From Nitrospirillum amazonense (lineage in GTDB: Bacteria > Pseudomonadota > Alphaproteobacteria > Azospirillales > Azospirillaceae), in the NCBI RefSeq assembly GCF_007828035.1, contig NZ_VITV01000001.1:248001-312000 (forward strand): 64,000 nt of DNA, in the 5' to 3' direction. The first letter of the stretch is position 1; every line of letters starts with the position of its first letter. The notes beneath the pieces were generated by a model, which was not told the DNA's origin, made no database searches, and worked only from the letters and a program-made list of their open reading frames with translations. Shown one piece after another: positions 9,135 through 19,312 of this stretch. The position numbers were made by a program, and so were the translations under genes.

Positions 9135-9746
9135 ATGAGCGACGCCGACCGCATCATCGACCTGTACCGGCGCCACGGCCTGGCGTGGGAGGCCGACCGC
9201 CAGGCCGCCCAGCGCCGCCGCCCGAACATGGAAGGCCCCTGGCTGGACCGCTTCCTGGCCCTGGCGCCGCCGGGACCGATATTGGACCTGGGGTGCGGCG
9301 GCGGCGACCCCATGGCCAGCTACCTGGTGGCACGGGGCCGCGCCGTCACCGGCGTGGACAGCGCCCCCGCGCTGCTGGACCTCGCCATCAGCCGCATGCC
9401 GGACCAGGACTGGCGGCTGGCCGACATGCGCGGGCTGGATCTGGGCAAGCGTTACGCCGGCATCCTGGCCTGGAACAGCTTCTTCCATCTGGATTTCGAT
9501 GATCAGCGCGCCCTGTTCGCCGTGTTCCAACGCCACGCCCTGCCCGGCGCGGCCCTGATGTTCACCAGCGGCCCCCGCCACGGCGTGGCCATGGGGCACT
9601 ACGCCGGGGAGCCGCTGTACCACGCCAGCCTGGACCCGGCCGAATACCGCGTCCTGCTGGACACACACGGCTTCGACGTCGTGGAGTTTCGCGCCGAGGA
9701 CCCGGATTGCGGCCGCCACACCGTGTGGCTGGCGCGGGGAAGGTAA
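9135..9746 (+). CDS. Class I SAM-dependent methyltransferase
   Basis: A 203-residue protein with a Rossmann-type SAM site: motif I ILDLGCGGGDPM near residues 50-61, an acidic residue ending the second strand (GVDSAP), and LADMRGLDLG further on. The arrangement is typical of small-molecule methyltransferases of the Methyltransf_11/25 type. It is transcribed away from the mannosidase gene and converges on the MFS gene, 10 bases away. The substrate cannot be told from the sequence. Confidence 0.82.
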   Translation: MSDADRIIDLYRRHGLAWEADRQAAQRRRPNMEGPWLDRFLALAPPGPILDLGCGGGDPMASYLVARGRAVTGVDSAPALLDLAISRMPDQDWRLADMRGLDLGKRYAGILAWNSFFHLDFDDQRALFAVFQRHALPGAALMFTSGPRHGVAMGHYAGEPLYHASLDPAEYRVLLDTHGFDVVEFRAEDPDCGRHTVWLARGR

Positions 9747-9756
9747 CGCCGCCCCC

Positions 9757-11049
9757 TCACCCTTCCGCATGCCGCTTGGCGAACCGGGCGCTGACCGGCA
9801 CGGCGACCAGGCCGCAGAACGCCGCCGCCGACAGCCATAGGCCCGGCATGGCGGCGTTGCCGCCGTGCTTCACCAGGTAAGTGCTGACGAAGGGGGTGAA
9901 GCCGCCGGCGGCCGTGGCCAGGCTGTAGGCGAGCGAAAAGCCCGCCGTGCGCACGGCGGCGGGCACGATCTCGGTCAGGTAGACGACCATGGCGCCGTTG
10001 TAGCAGGCGTAGAGGAAGGACAGCCACAGCTCCACGCCCAGCAGGCGGCCGAAACTGGGCGCGTCGGCCAGCCAGCTCAGCGCCGGATAGGCGGTGGCCA
10101 GCGCCAGCACGGTGCAGGCCACCAGGATGGGCCGGCGGCCGATACGGTCGGACAGCGCGCCCGACAGGGGCAGCCAAGCCAAGTTGCTGGCGCCCACGGC
10201 CAGGGTGACCAGCAGGGCGTCCATGTCACTGAGGTGCAGGGCATCGCGGCCGAAGGTGGGGGTGTAGGCGGTGATGAAATAGAAGGACACGGTGGTCATC
10301 AGCACCAGGCCCACGCCGGTCAGCACCACCCCCCAGTTGGCCGCCAGCGAGGCCAGGATTTCACCCACCGTGGGCCGGTGCTTGCGCGCCAGGAAGACCT
10401 CCGTCTCGGTCAGGGACCGGCGGATTTGGAACAGGAAGGGCACGATCAGGCACCCCACCACCAGGGGAATGCGCCAGCCCCAGGCCTGCATGGTGTCGGG
10501 CGTCAGGGTGAAGGTCAGCGTCACGCCGATCAGCGCCGCCACCATGACGGCCACCTGCTGGCTGGCCGACTGCCAGCTGACGTAGAAGCCCTTGCGGCCC
10601 GGCGTCGCGATCTCCGACAGGTAGACGGAGACGCCGCCCAGCTCCACCCCCGCCGAAAGGCCTTGCACCAGGCGGCCCAGCAGCACCAGCAGGGGTGACA
10701 ACAGGCCGATGGTGGCGTAGCCCGGCATGAGCGCGATGGTGATGGTACCCACCGACATCAGGCCCAGGGTCAGCAGCAGGCCGTCGCGCCGCCCCTTGCG
10801 GTCGATATAGGCGCCCAGCGCCAGGGCGCCGATGGGCCGCATCAGGAAACCGGCGCCGAAGGTGGCGAAGGTCAGCAGCAGGCCGGCGGTGTCGCTGCCC
10901 TTGGGGAAATAGGCGCGGCTGATGGCGCCGGCGAAATAGCCGAACACCATGAAGTCGTACATTTCCAGGAAGTTGCCGCTGGCGACCCGCACCACCGTCA
11001 TCACTTGGGACCACCGGTCCCGGCCCGCACCCGCCGGCGTCACGCCCAT
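9757..11049 (-). CDS. MFS transporter, citrate/tricarballylate:proton symporter type
   Basis: A 430-aa inner-membrane carrier with about 12 predicted helices. It shows the metabolite:H+ symporter pattern: [18 protein letters not shown] in helix 1, [20 protein letters not shown] after helix 2, and [17 protein letters not shown] in helix 4-5. These blocks are characteristic of citrate and tricarballylate carriers (CitA/TcuC-like). The ATG at 11049 has only a weak GGTGG-type site. No tricarballylate oxidation genes adjoin it, so citrate or a related di/tricarboxylate is a guess from family. Confidence 0.82.
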   Translation of the reverse strand: MGVTPAGAGRDRWSQVMTVVRVASGNFLEMYDFMVFGYFAGAISRAYFPKGSDTAGLLLTFATFGAGFLMRPIGALALGAYIDRKGRRDGLLLTLGLMSVGTITIALMPGYATIGLLSPLLVLLGRLVQGLSAGVELGGVSVYLSEIATPGRKGFYVSWQSASQQVAVMVAALIGVTLTFTLTPDTMQAWGWRIPLVVGCLIVPFLFQIRRSLTETEVFLARKHRPTVGEILASLAANWGVVLTGVGLVLMTTVSFYFITAYTPTFGRDALHLSDMDALLVTLAVGASNLAWLPLSGALSDRIGRRPILVACTVLALATAYPALSWLADAPSFGRLLGVELWLSFLYACYNGAMVVYLTEIVPAAVRTAGFSLAYSLATAAGGFTPFVSTYLVKHGGNAAMPGLWLSAAAFCGLVAVPVSARFAKRHAEG

Positions 11050-11193
11050 TTCACACCACCAACCATTTCCTCACCACCCCACCCTGCCACGCGAAACCCG
11101 GCCCCGCCAAGGCGCGCGTGTCGCGGCGGGCGGGCGTCTATTTCCGCACACTGTCCGCGCGCGGATGGCGCCCCTTGCGGTGGTGGCTCGACG

Positions 11194-11233
11194 GCTACGC
11201 CTATCGGGTCGACGTTGACCCGCTAGGCGTAGC
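11194..11233. repeat. Strong inverted repeat between the MFS and retropepsin-like genes
   Basis: A 10-bp arm (11194-11203) pairs with 11224-11233, and an inner 5-bp arm (11206-11210) with 11217-11221. There is no T tract on either side, so it is not a standard intrinsic terminator. It sits 41 bases beyond the end of the retropepsin-like array and about 145 bases upstream of the MFS start. It could be a transcript-end stabiliser or an operator for the MFS gene. The rest of 11050-11273 shows no gene. Confidence 0.5.
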
Positions 11234-11273
11234 GGCCGGTGCGGTATGAATAGGCGGTGTCGTCCCCCGAGTT

Positions 11274-12308
11274 TCAATCCTCGGCCGGCTTACCGGTCTC
11301 CGGCGCCTTGGCCGCCGTTTCGGGGGTCTTGGGCAGGGGCGTGAAGATGGGATGCCCGACGTTGGTGAAAAAGATTTTGTCCTGGCTGTTGGCGACAAAA
11401 ATGCGGTGCGTCTTGATGAAATCGGCGCCTAACAGCATGTCGTGCGCGCCATCACGCTCCGGATCCGCGCCGGCTGAATAGTCGCCGAACCGCAGCCGCA
11501 CATTGTGAACCGTCTCATCCCCCACGACGAAGGTCGCAAAGGTGCCGATCCACGTGGGAATGCTGCGCTTACCCACGCCGTGGCTGGCCGCTCCGGCGAT
11601 AACACCGGGGTCGTCCTCATGCACGCCGGCGCGGTGGGCGGCCCGCAACTGCACGCTGCTGCTACTGGCGCCGGTATCCAGGATCGCCCAGAATTCATGG
11701 TCGTTCAACGCCACCCGTACCATGTTGGACGTACGGCGCCCCGCCACCGGCTTCATCCGCGCCTCGGCATAGGTCTCCGCCCAATAGGCCAGGGGAACAT
11801 CCTCACAGCCCGTCGGCTGGAAAAAGCGGATCGCTCCACCGACAAAATCCAGTTCAACATCACTCTGACCGAAGATGTCCTGGCCCAGGATAAGTTCGAT
11901 TCCGGGCCCGACATCGGCGGTGTCCAAAACCTCCAGCTTCAGGTCACGGGTGTGCCAATTCCCCACGGACAGTTCCGCGACGGGGGCGGACCCGATGGCC
12001 GCCTGGCCGCCCACCCCCACGGCGACACCCGCGGCGGCATGCAGAGTGACATCCAGGCCCAAACGCTCGGCCGCGCCCCGTGTCATGGTGGTGCGGTAGG
12101 CGCCCGTGTCGACTAGGACATGGATAGGTTTGCCGTTCACCATCCCATCCGCCAGCGGCTGATTATGCTCCACCTTGATGGGCAGCTCCGCGATTTTGTT
12201 CACTTTGCAATCCGAAGCCCCAGCCCAAGCGACACCGATGGGTGCGACCATCAAAATAGCGTTGATGGCCGTTAAGAACACCGCACCACGCATTTTCCCG
12301 AGACGCAT
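11274..12308 (-). CDS. Secreted retropepsin-like aspartic protease, copy 1
   Basis: A 344-residue predicted exported protein with signal peptide 1-30 (hydrophobic core FLTAINAILMVAPIG, then AWA). It has two retropepsin-type repeats, each with a catalytic triplet: Asp67 in LVDTGA and Asp211 in ILDTGA. Each is followed by a hydrophobic-Gly element (for example LGQDIF at about 141-146). A cysteine pair, Cys34 and Cys168, is conserved in the two neighbouring paralogues. The C-terminal block HRIFVANSQDKIFFTNV is nearly identical among the three. A duplicated two-motif chain could fold as a single-chain dimer like pepsin (inference). ATG 12308 has a GGGGAG site. It is the last gene of the probable three-gene operon. 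Confidence 0.75.
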   Translation of the reverse strand: MRLGKMRGAVFLTAINAILMVAPIGVAWAGASDCKVNKIAELPIKVEHNQPLADGMVNGKPIHVLVDTGAYRTTMTRGAAERLGLDVTLHAAAGVAVGVGGQAAIGSAPVAELSVGNWHTRDLKLEVLDTADVGPGIELILGQDIFGQSDVELDFVGGAIRFFQPTGCEDVPLAYWAETYAEARMKPVAGRRTSNMVRVALNDHEFWAILDTGASSSSVQLRAAHRAGVHEDDPGVIAGAASHGVGKRSIPTWIGTFATFVVGDETVHNVRLRFGDYSAGADPERDGAHDMLLGADFIKTHRIFVANSQDKIFFTNVGHPIFTPLPKTPETAAKAPETGKPAED

Positions 12309-12366
12309 CGCAACTCCCCGATATTGGCAAATGCGGCCGCCCGGCAACCCGGCCCCGCATCCACGC

Positions 12367-13326
12367 TTACGCCCCCGGCGGACCGAACACCGGCTTGGCC
12401 ACGTTGGTGAAGTAGATCTTGTCCTGGCTGTTGGCGATGAAGATGCGGTGCGACCGGATGAAGTCCATGCCCAGCACCATGGCCAGGCTGCCGTCGCGCT
12501 CCACGCCCAGATTGTAGTAGTCGCCCACCGACAGGCGGGCGTTGCGGATGGTCTCATCCCCCACAGCCAGGGTGTCGAAGGTGCCGATCCAGGTGGACAC
12601 CGGCGTGCGGCCGATGTCGTGCCGCTCCGGCCCCGGCGCCGAACCGGGGCTGTCCTCACGCACGTTCACGCGGTGGGCCAGGCGGGTCAGCACCGTGCTG
12701 GTGCGCACGCCGGTATCCAGCCGCGCCCAGAATTCCAGCCCGTTCAGCTGCACCACCACCCGGCTGACGGAATAGCTGCCGAACCCGTGGGAGCGCAGCG
12801 TGGCCTGGGAGTAGGTCTGGGCCCAATAGGCCAGGGGCGTGTCATCACAGTCCGCCGGGCGGAAGAAGCGGATGACGTTGTGCGCCATGTCCAGCTCGAC
12901 ATCGGACTGCACGAACAAATCCTGGCCCAGCACCATGTCGACATTGGCGCCGAAATCGCCGGCGTCCACCAGTTGCAGGCGATAGCCGCTGCCCTGCCAG
13001 GGGCCGAAGCTGAGCGTGTCGGCCTTCATGGTGCCCGCCTTGCGCCAATCCCCCTGCCCCAGGTTCACACCGCGCACGGTGCGCTCCTGAAAGTCCAGGC
13101 CCAGCCGCCGGGCCGCCTGTACCGACACCAGGTGGCGGGTGGTGCCGGTATCGACCAGCGCCCGCACCGGCTTGCCGTCCAGCAGGCCCTCGGCGATGGG
13201 CAGGCCGTTCTCCAGATGGATGGGCAGTTCCCCCACCGGGTTCAGGCGGCAATCGGCCGTGCCCGCCAGGGCCGGGGCGGCGGCCAGCGTGAGGGCGGCA
13301 ACGAGGGAAGCGAGACGATGGCGCAT
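12367..13326 (-). CDS. Secreted retropepsin-like aspartic protease, copy 2
   Basis: A 319-residue paralogue of its two neighbours. Signal peptide 1-21 ends in ALA. Both catalytic motifs are intact: Asp59 in LVDTGT and Asp204 in RLDTGV. The VLGQDLF element is at about 132-138. The conserved pair is Cys26/Cys160, and the C-terminal HRIFIANSQDKIYFTNV block is present. It lies 58 bases upstream of copy 1 and 37 bases downstream of copy 3 on the same strand, so co-transcription is likely. The substrates of such periplasmic proteins are unknown; maturation of exported proteins is one possibility. Confidence 0.75.
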   Translation of the reverse strand: MRHRLASLVAALTLAAAPALAGTADCRLNPVGELPIHLENGLPIAEGLLDGKPVRALVDTGTTRHLVSVQAARRLGLDFQERTVRGVNLGQGDWRKAGTMKADTLSFGPWQGSGYRLQLVDAGDFGANVDMVLGQDLFVQSDVELDMAHNVIRFFRPADCDDTPLAYWAQTYSQATLRSHGFGSYSVSRVVVQLNGLEFWARLDTGVRTSTVLTRLAHRVNVREDSPGSAPGPERHDIGRTPVSTWIGTFDTLAVGDETIRNARLSVGDYYNLGVERDGSLAMVLGMDFIRSHRIFIANSQDKIYFTNVAKPVFGPPGA

Positions 13327-13363
13327 GGGGACGATCCTCGCAAGCAGGGACGGGACGGCTGGC

Positions 13364-14356
13364 TCAGCGCTCAGGCGTCACTTCGGCATCGGGCGTCTGC
13401 GTGTCAAAAATGGGCCTGGAAACGTTGGTAAAATAGATCTTGTCCTGGCTATTAGCGATAAAGATGCGATGCGACTTAATGAAGTCCATGCCCAGGATCA
13501 GACCCCACGTATGCCGCCCCAGGTCGGAGCGAAAGTCGGGATTGAACCGGGTGAACCGCAGCTTGACGTTGTTCAGCGTTTCATCACCGATGGCCAAGCT
13601 GTTGAAGGTGCCGACCGACAGGGGGTACTTCTCGCCGTCCGGGGGGCCGACCATGGCTAGTTGGGTGACACCGGGGCCCCCCTCATAAACGCCCTGCTGG
13701 TGGGCGATGGTGTCGCTCAGCGTGCTGTAGCGCGTACCGGTGGACAAGCGGGCCAGGAATTCGTGCCCATTGAGCCGCACCCAGATGCGATTGCTGAAAC
13801 GGCGGCGTGGATCCTGGGCGTACTGCATGCCCGCTTCGGCGTAGGTGTCGGCCCAATAGGCCAGGGGCACGCCATCGCATCCCTGCGGTTGAAAGAAGCG
13901 GACCGCGTTGTGGGCGAAATCCAGTTCCACATCGGCCTGGGAAAAGACGTCTTGTCCCAGGACAAGGTCGATATCCCCCGCGCCGGCGGCGACCACCATA
14001 AGGCTCAGATGATCCGCCTGCCAGCCACCGACCGTCAAGCTTTCCACCGACGCGGCCCCGATCTCCCGAACGCCACGGCCAGGCGTCAGCACCCCATGGG
14101 CCATGGGCAGGCGTGTCACTTCCAGCCCTAGGCGTTGGGCCGCCGCTTCCGTCAGCGTGGTCTTCGAACTGCCCGTGGACAGGGCGACGCGGATGGTGTG
14201 GCCGTTCAGCGTGCCATCCACCTCCGGCCGCCCCCCATCCAGCCGCACCCCCAATTCGGCAACCTTCTGAAGGTGGCAATCCTCAGCCCCGGCCAAGGCC
14301 GACCCCGGCATCAGCAGAAGGGAAAGAGCCAGGACGGCAAGGGGGCGGCGGAGCAT
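13364..14356 (-). CDS. Retropepsin-like paralogue, copy 3, predicted pseudoprotease
   Basis: A 330-residue exported paralogue with a signal peptide ending near residue 22. At both positions where the neighbours have D-T-G, this protein has S-T-G: Ser60 (VALSTGSS) and Ser205 (RLSTGTRY). Both codons read TCC on the minus strand. All the rest is kept: LGQDVF, Cys27/Cys160, VPLAYWADTYAEA and the HRIFIANSQDKIYFTNV tail. The frame is intact, so it is not a decayed gene. It should be unable to work as an aspartic protease and may bind, scaffold or inhibit. ATG 14356 follows a possible promoter (TATAGG-like). It is the first gene of the array. Confidence 0.72.
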   Translation of the reverse strand: MLRRPLAVLALSLLLMPGSALAGAEDCHLQKVAELGVRLDGGRPEVDGTLNGHTIRVALSTGSSKTTLTEAAAQRLGLEVTRLPMAHGVLTPGRGVREIGAASVESLTVGGWQADHLSLMVVAAGAGDIDLVLGQDVFSQADVELDFAHNAVRFFQPQGCDGVPLAYWADTYAEAGMQYAQDPRRRFSNRIWVRLNGHEFLARLSTGTRYSTLSDTIAHQQGVYEGGPGVTQLAMVGPPDGEKYPLSVGTFNSLAIGDETLNNVKLRFTRFNPDFRSDLGRHTWGLILGMDFIKSHRIFIANSQDKIYFTNVSRPIFDTQTPDAEVTPER

Positions 14357-14504
14357 CGCAGGCGATTCCAGAAATTGAATTTCGCCCCTATATTGCAAAC
14401 TTGCCCGCAACCAACAAGTGCGGCACGGAACATCCAATACCAGCGACTCCACAGGACCACCCGACCGCGACATCCCGCCGCAGTCGACGGTCATGCCGAC
14501 GGCC

Positions 14505-15415
14505 TCAGGCCAGGCTGGCCCACAGATGGGCGGTGGCCAGGCTGCGCCAAGGGGCGTGGGGCCGCATCAGCGTCGCCTGCTCCTCCGCCGTGGGGCGGCG
14601 ATCCATGGCGTGGAAGCGCTGCAGGGCCGCCGCCAGGCCGGCGTCGCCCACCGGCACCCGGTCGGGCAGGCCGCAGCCGCGCATCAGGACGTAGTTGGTG
14701 GTCCACGGCCCGATGCCGCGCAGGGCCAGCAGCGCCGCCTCGGCAGCCGCCTCACCGGCTGGGTCGGTATCCAGCCGTTCCAGCGCGGCCAAGTCCAGCC
14801 GGCCCTCCACCGCCGCCTGGGCGGCATCGATGAGGTAGCGTGCCTTGGAGCGGGAGAAGCGGCGGGCGATCAGCAGCTCCGGATCCAGGGCCGCCACCGC
14901 CGCCGCATCCGGATGCGCGATCATGCCCGAGGGGTGCGGGCGGCCGGCCAGCAGGATCAGGTGGCGGCGCAGGTCGGCGGCGAAGGTGAGGTTGATCTGC
15001 TGGCCGATGATGGCCCAGGCCAGCGCCTCGAACACGGTGGCCGCCAGGGGTGGACGATAGCCCCGGCGGTTCCCCACCAGCCGCGCCGTCGTCGCGTCGT
15101 GGTCCGCCCGCGCCTCCAGCCCAGCGGCGGCATCGGCCAGCGCCGGCGTCAGGCCCAGCATGCGCAGGGCCACCCGCTGGGCGCGCGCCAGGATCAGGGG
15201 ATCGTCGCTGTCCATACCCATCACCAGGGTCCCGCCGCCGGCGGGTGCCGTGAGGGTCAGCAGGTAGGCCCGGCCGTCGAACTCCAGTGCCTTGGTCAGC
15301 GCAGGGCCTGCCACCCGTTCCGCCGGGGCGTCGCGGTCGCGGTACCAATCGCGGCCGTGATAGCGCCAGGCGGCGTCGGGGTCGAAGCCCGGCGGCAGGT
15401 CCAGGGTCAGCTGGC

Positions 15416-15419
<4 letters not shown>
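14505..15419 (-). CDS. alkA: DNA-3-methyladenine glycosylase II (AlkA type)
   Basis: Removes alkylated purines in base-excision repair. The 304-aa protein has an N-terminal AlkA-like beta domain (1-110) and an HhH-GPD glycosylase fold. The helix-hairpin-helix [19 protein letters not shown] is at about 231-249, and the catalytic Asp259 lies in VPVGDAGL. No iron-sulfur cysteine cluster is visible. Its start overlaps the lolD stop by four bases (ATGA), so it is translationally coupled to lolD, an uncommon partner. A Tag-type glycosylase is also present at 27167-27724. Confidence 0.85.
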
Positions 15420-16145
<726 letters not shown>

Positions 16146-16153
<8 letters not shown>

Positions 16154-17426
16154 AGCGCAGGGCCTCCACCGGATCGAGGCGGGCGGCCCGCCAGGAGGGG
16201 TAGACGGTGGCGGCGAAAGACAGGAACAGGGCCATGACGCCCACCTGCGTCACCTCCATCCAGTCCAGCTTGGCCGGGATCTGGGTGAAGAAATAGATCT
16301 CGGCGTTGAACAGGTCGCGACCGATGATGGCCTGCAGGAACTGGCGGATGGCCTCGATGTTCTTGGTGAACAGCACGCCCAGCACCATGCCGAAGACGGT
16401 GCCGACTACGCCGATGCTGGCGCCCGTCAGGAAGAAGATGCGCAACACCATGCCCCGGCTGGCGCCCATGGTGCGCAGGATGGCGATGTCCCGCCCCTTG
16501 TCCTTGACCAGCATGATCATGCTGCTGATGACGTTGAACGCCGCCACCAGGATGATCAGCGACAGGATCAGGAACATGACGTTGCGCTCCACGTCGATGG
16601 CGCTGACGAAGGCGGCGCTGCGCTGGCGCCAGTCATAGACGCGGTACTCCTGCCCCGCCGCGCGGGTGGCGGCGGCCAGGTAGGGGTCGATGTGGGTGGG
16701 GTCCTGCACGAACACCTCGATGGAGGTGTAGCCGTTGGCCACGCCGAAGAAGGTCTGCGCCGCCGCCAGGGGCATGAAGATCAGGCTGTTGTCCACGTCG
16801 TACATGCCGACGTCGAAGATGGCGGCCACGGGATAGGTGCGGGCGCGCGGGATGGAGCCGAAGGCCGTCTGGTTGAAGCGCGGACTGACCAGGCGCAGCT
16901 GGTCACCCACATGCAGGTTCAAACGCTTGGCCATGCGGCTGCCGATGGCGATGCCGTCGCCCAGGTTGGCCTCGTCCCCCGTGGCGCCGGTGGCGGCGCC
17001 GAAGGCCTCGGCCGCCCCCTCGACCAGATGGGTGGAGACGATGGGCCGGCGACGGAAATCCTCCGGCGTGATGCCGTGGACATAAGCCGCGCTGGCCGTC
17101 CCGTCCTGGGTGATCAGGGCCTGGCCCTCCACCGTCGGCATGACGGCGGTGACGCCGGGCACGGTCAGCAGGCGCTGGGTGACCGCGTCGTTCTCCGGCA
17201 TCGGGCCCAGCAGGGACTGCACCTCCAGATGGCTGTACAGGCCCAGCACACGGCCCAGCAACTCGGTGCGGAAGCCGTTCATCACCGACATGACGATGAT
17301 GAGGGTGGCGACGCCCAGGCCGATGCCCAGCAGGGAGAAACCGGCGATGACGGAGATGAACCCCTCCTGCCGGCGCGCCCGGAGGTAGCGCATCGCGACC
17401 ATGCGTTCAAAGGCGGAAAAGATCAT
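16146..17426 (-). CDS. lolC: Lipoprotein-releasing ABC transporter membrane subunit LolC/LolE
   Basis: The inner-membrane partner of LolD (426 aa). The N-terminal [19 protein letters not shown] is characteristic of the family. Helix 1 follows ([25 protein letters not shown], about 23-47), then a periplasmic domain of about 230 residues. The C-terminal FtsX-type membrane domain has three helices, and the protein ends [21 protein letters not shown] 17426 gives the normal family length; the frame extends upstream, but that part is not conserved. It lies downstream of proS, behind a terminator. Confidence 0.9.
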
Positions 17427-17482
17427 GAAGGCCCGGCCGTCGAGGTGGGAAGTGATGAGGCAATGCGCGTGATTCTGGGCGG

Positions 17483-17525
17483 AAAAAAGGCGCCCGCTCC
17501 CTATCATGCGCGACAGGAGCGGGCG
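17483..17525 (-). terminator. Intrinsic terminator after proS
   Basis: A perfect 10-bp stem (17491-17500 with 17516-17525) is followed on the minus strand by six T residues (17483-17488). It lies about 20 bases beyond the proS stop and 57 bases before the lolC start, so lolC-lolD-alkA probably has its own promoter or depends on read-through. Confidence 0.85.
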
Positions 17526-17544
17526 TCCCGTTTCTTGCCCCTGG

Positions 17545-18861
17545 TCAGGCTTTGATCAGCTCGGCCAGGGCGGCCTCGACCGGCAGCTCACGCTTTTCAC
17601 CAGTGGCGCGGCGCTTCAGCTCCACCACCCCGGCCTTCAGGCCGCGCGGGCCCACGGTCAGCTGCCAGGGCAGGCCGATCAGGTCCATGTCGGCGAACTT
17701 GGCGCCCGGGCGCTCGTTGCGATCGTCGTACAGCGTCTCGACCCCGGCGGCGTTCAGCTTGGCGTACAGGTCGTCGCACAGGCTGGCACACGCCGCGTCG
17801 TCGGCCTTCAGGTTGATCAGGCCGACCTGGAAGGGGGCGACGGCGTCCGGCCAGATAATGCCGTTCTCGTCATGGCTGGACTCAATGATGGCGCCCATCA
17901 GGCGGGACACGCCGATGCCGTAGCTGCCCATCTCCACCGCCACCGGCTCCCCGTCCGGGCCGGCCACGACGGCGCCCATGGGCTTGGAATACTTGGTGCC
18001 GAAATAGAAGATGTGGCCGACCTCAATGCCGCGGGCGGAGACCAGCTGGTCTTCCGGCACCTCGCAGGTGGCGGGGTCGTGCTTCTCGTCCGTGGCCGCG
18101 TAGATGCTGGTGTACTTGGCGAAGAAGTCCTTCAGGTCGCTGCCGGCCTCGGGCGGGTTCTGCAGCACGTCCAGGTTCAGCCAATCCTTGTGGCAGAACA
18201 CGCCGCTCTCACCCGTTTCGGCCAGGATGATGAATTCATGGCTGAGGTCGCCGCCGATGGGACCGGTGTCGGCGCGCATGGGGATGGCCTTCAGCCCCAT
18301 GCGGGCGAAGGTGCGCAGATAGGCCAGGAACATCTTGCGGTAGGACAGCTTGGCCCCTTCGGCGTCCAGGTCGAAGGAGTAATTGTCCTTCATCAGGAAC
18401 TCACGGCCGCGCATGACGCCGAAGCGGGGGCGGATCTCGTCCCGGAACTTCCACTGGATGTGGTACAGGTTCTTGGGCAGGTCCTTGTAGCTGCGCACGA
18501 ACGTCTTGAAGATGTCGGTGATCATCTCCTCGTTCGTGGGGCCGTACAGCAATTCACGGTCGTGACGGTCGGTGATGCGCAGCATCTCCTTGCCGTAATC
18601 GTCATAACGGCCCGACTGGCGCCACAGCTCCGCCGACTGGATGGTGGGCATCAGCAGTTCCTGGGCGCCGGCGGCGTCCTGCTCCTCCCGCACGATCTGC
18701 GAAATCTTGCGCAGGACCTTCCAGCCCAGCGGCAACCAGGCGTAGATGCCGGCGCTGGTCTGCCGGATCATGCCGGCGCGCAGCATCAGCCGGTGCGAGG
18801 CGATCTGCGCCTCCGCCGGGGTTTCCTTCAGGGTGGGCAGGAAAAACTGGGAGGAGCGCAT
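17545..18861 (-). CDS. proS: Prolyl-tRNA synthetase
   Basis: Charges tRNA-Pro. The 438-aa enzyme has class II motif 1 around [14 protein letters not shown], motif 2 around [21 protein letters not shown] and motif 3 near [14 protein letters not shown]. It ends with an anticodon-binding domain. About 438 aa is the usual length for alphaproteobacterial enzymes, which lack the large editing insertion found in the E. coli enzyme of about 570 aa. The ATG at 18861 begins the conserved [13 protein letters not shown]; the longer frame upstream is not conserved. Confidence 0.93.
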   Translation of the reverse strand: MRSSQFFLPTLKETPAEAQIASHRLMLRAGMIRQTSAGIYAWLPLGWKVLRKISQIVREEQDAAGAQELLMPTIQSAELWRQSGRYDDYGKEMLRITDRHDRELLYGPTNEEMITDIFKTFVRSYKDLPKNLYHIQWKFRDEIRPRFGVMRGREFLMKDNYSFDLDAEGAKLSYRKMFLAYLRTFARMGLKAIPMRADTGPIGGDLSHEFIILAETGESGVFCHKDWLNLDVLQNPPEAGSDLKDFFAKYTSIYAATDEKHDPATCEVPEDQLVSARGIEVGHIFYFGTKYSKPMGAVVAGPDGEPVAVEMGSYGIGVSRLMGAIIESSHDENGIIWPDAVAPFQVGLINLKADDAACASLCDDLYAKLNAAGVETLYDDRNERPGAKFADMDLIGLPWQLTVGPRGLKAGVVELKRRATGEKRELPVEAALAELIKA

Positions 18862-19312
18862 CGCGGGAACCCGTCGCCTTCGTGAACTTGGATTACGGAA
18901 ATGGAGCCGCGACTTTAGGCAATGACGTCCCCCCTGTCCATGGCGGCGGGAAAGGCGCCTTTGGCCGCGCCGCCCCACCCAAAAGATGCTCCGTGTCTAC
19001 GCATGACGGGCACAACCATCCGATTTATGCAAGATAGCCATGCGCTTTGGAGTCGAACGTAAAATCCTGCGCCTATTACGGCAGTAATAATGATTGAATC
19101 ACCAAATCTTGCGTCGATTGGAACGAAACACTCCACTTTATGGGAAACAATATATTAACGGCAATTTAAGAAAATTTCTAATATGTAAATGTTATCGCAA
19201 TATCAGATGGAAGCCATGCATTGACCTTGAAATCCGGCTTGTGGTTTTTACCGGCCCTTAACCAATCGCTGCTATCACGCCGGGAAAGCCCGCCGCCGCA
19301 AGGACCGCAATC
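18862..19312. other. Intergenic region between divergent proS and chemoreceptor genes
   Basis: About 450 bases without a credible gene. The part from about 19080 to 19260 is clearly AT-richer than anything around it, as expected of a promoter region. A good -35 hexamer (TTGACC, 19221-19226) points toward the chemoreceptor gene, but no convincing -10 follows at the right distance. No sigma-28-like or sigma-54-like site was recognised. Confidence 0.4.

Noticed and set aside
12309-12659. N-terminal extension of retropepsin-like copy 1 by 117 residues
   Set aside because: The extension lies over copy 2 in another frame, is Arg/Trp/Ser-rich, and would bury the signal peptide. ATG 12308 has a good ribosome binding site.
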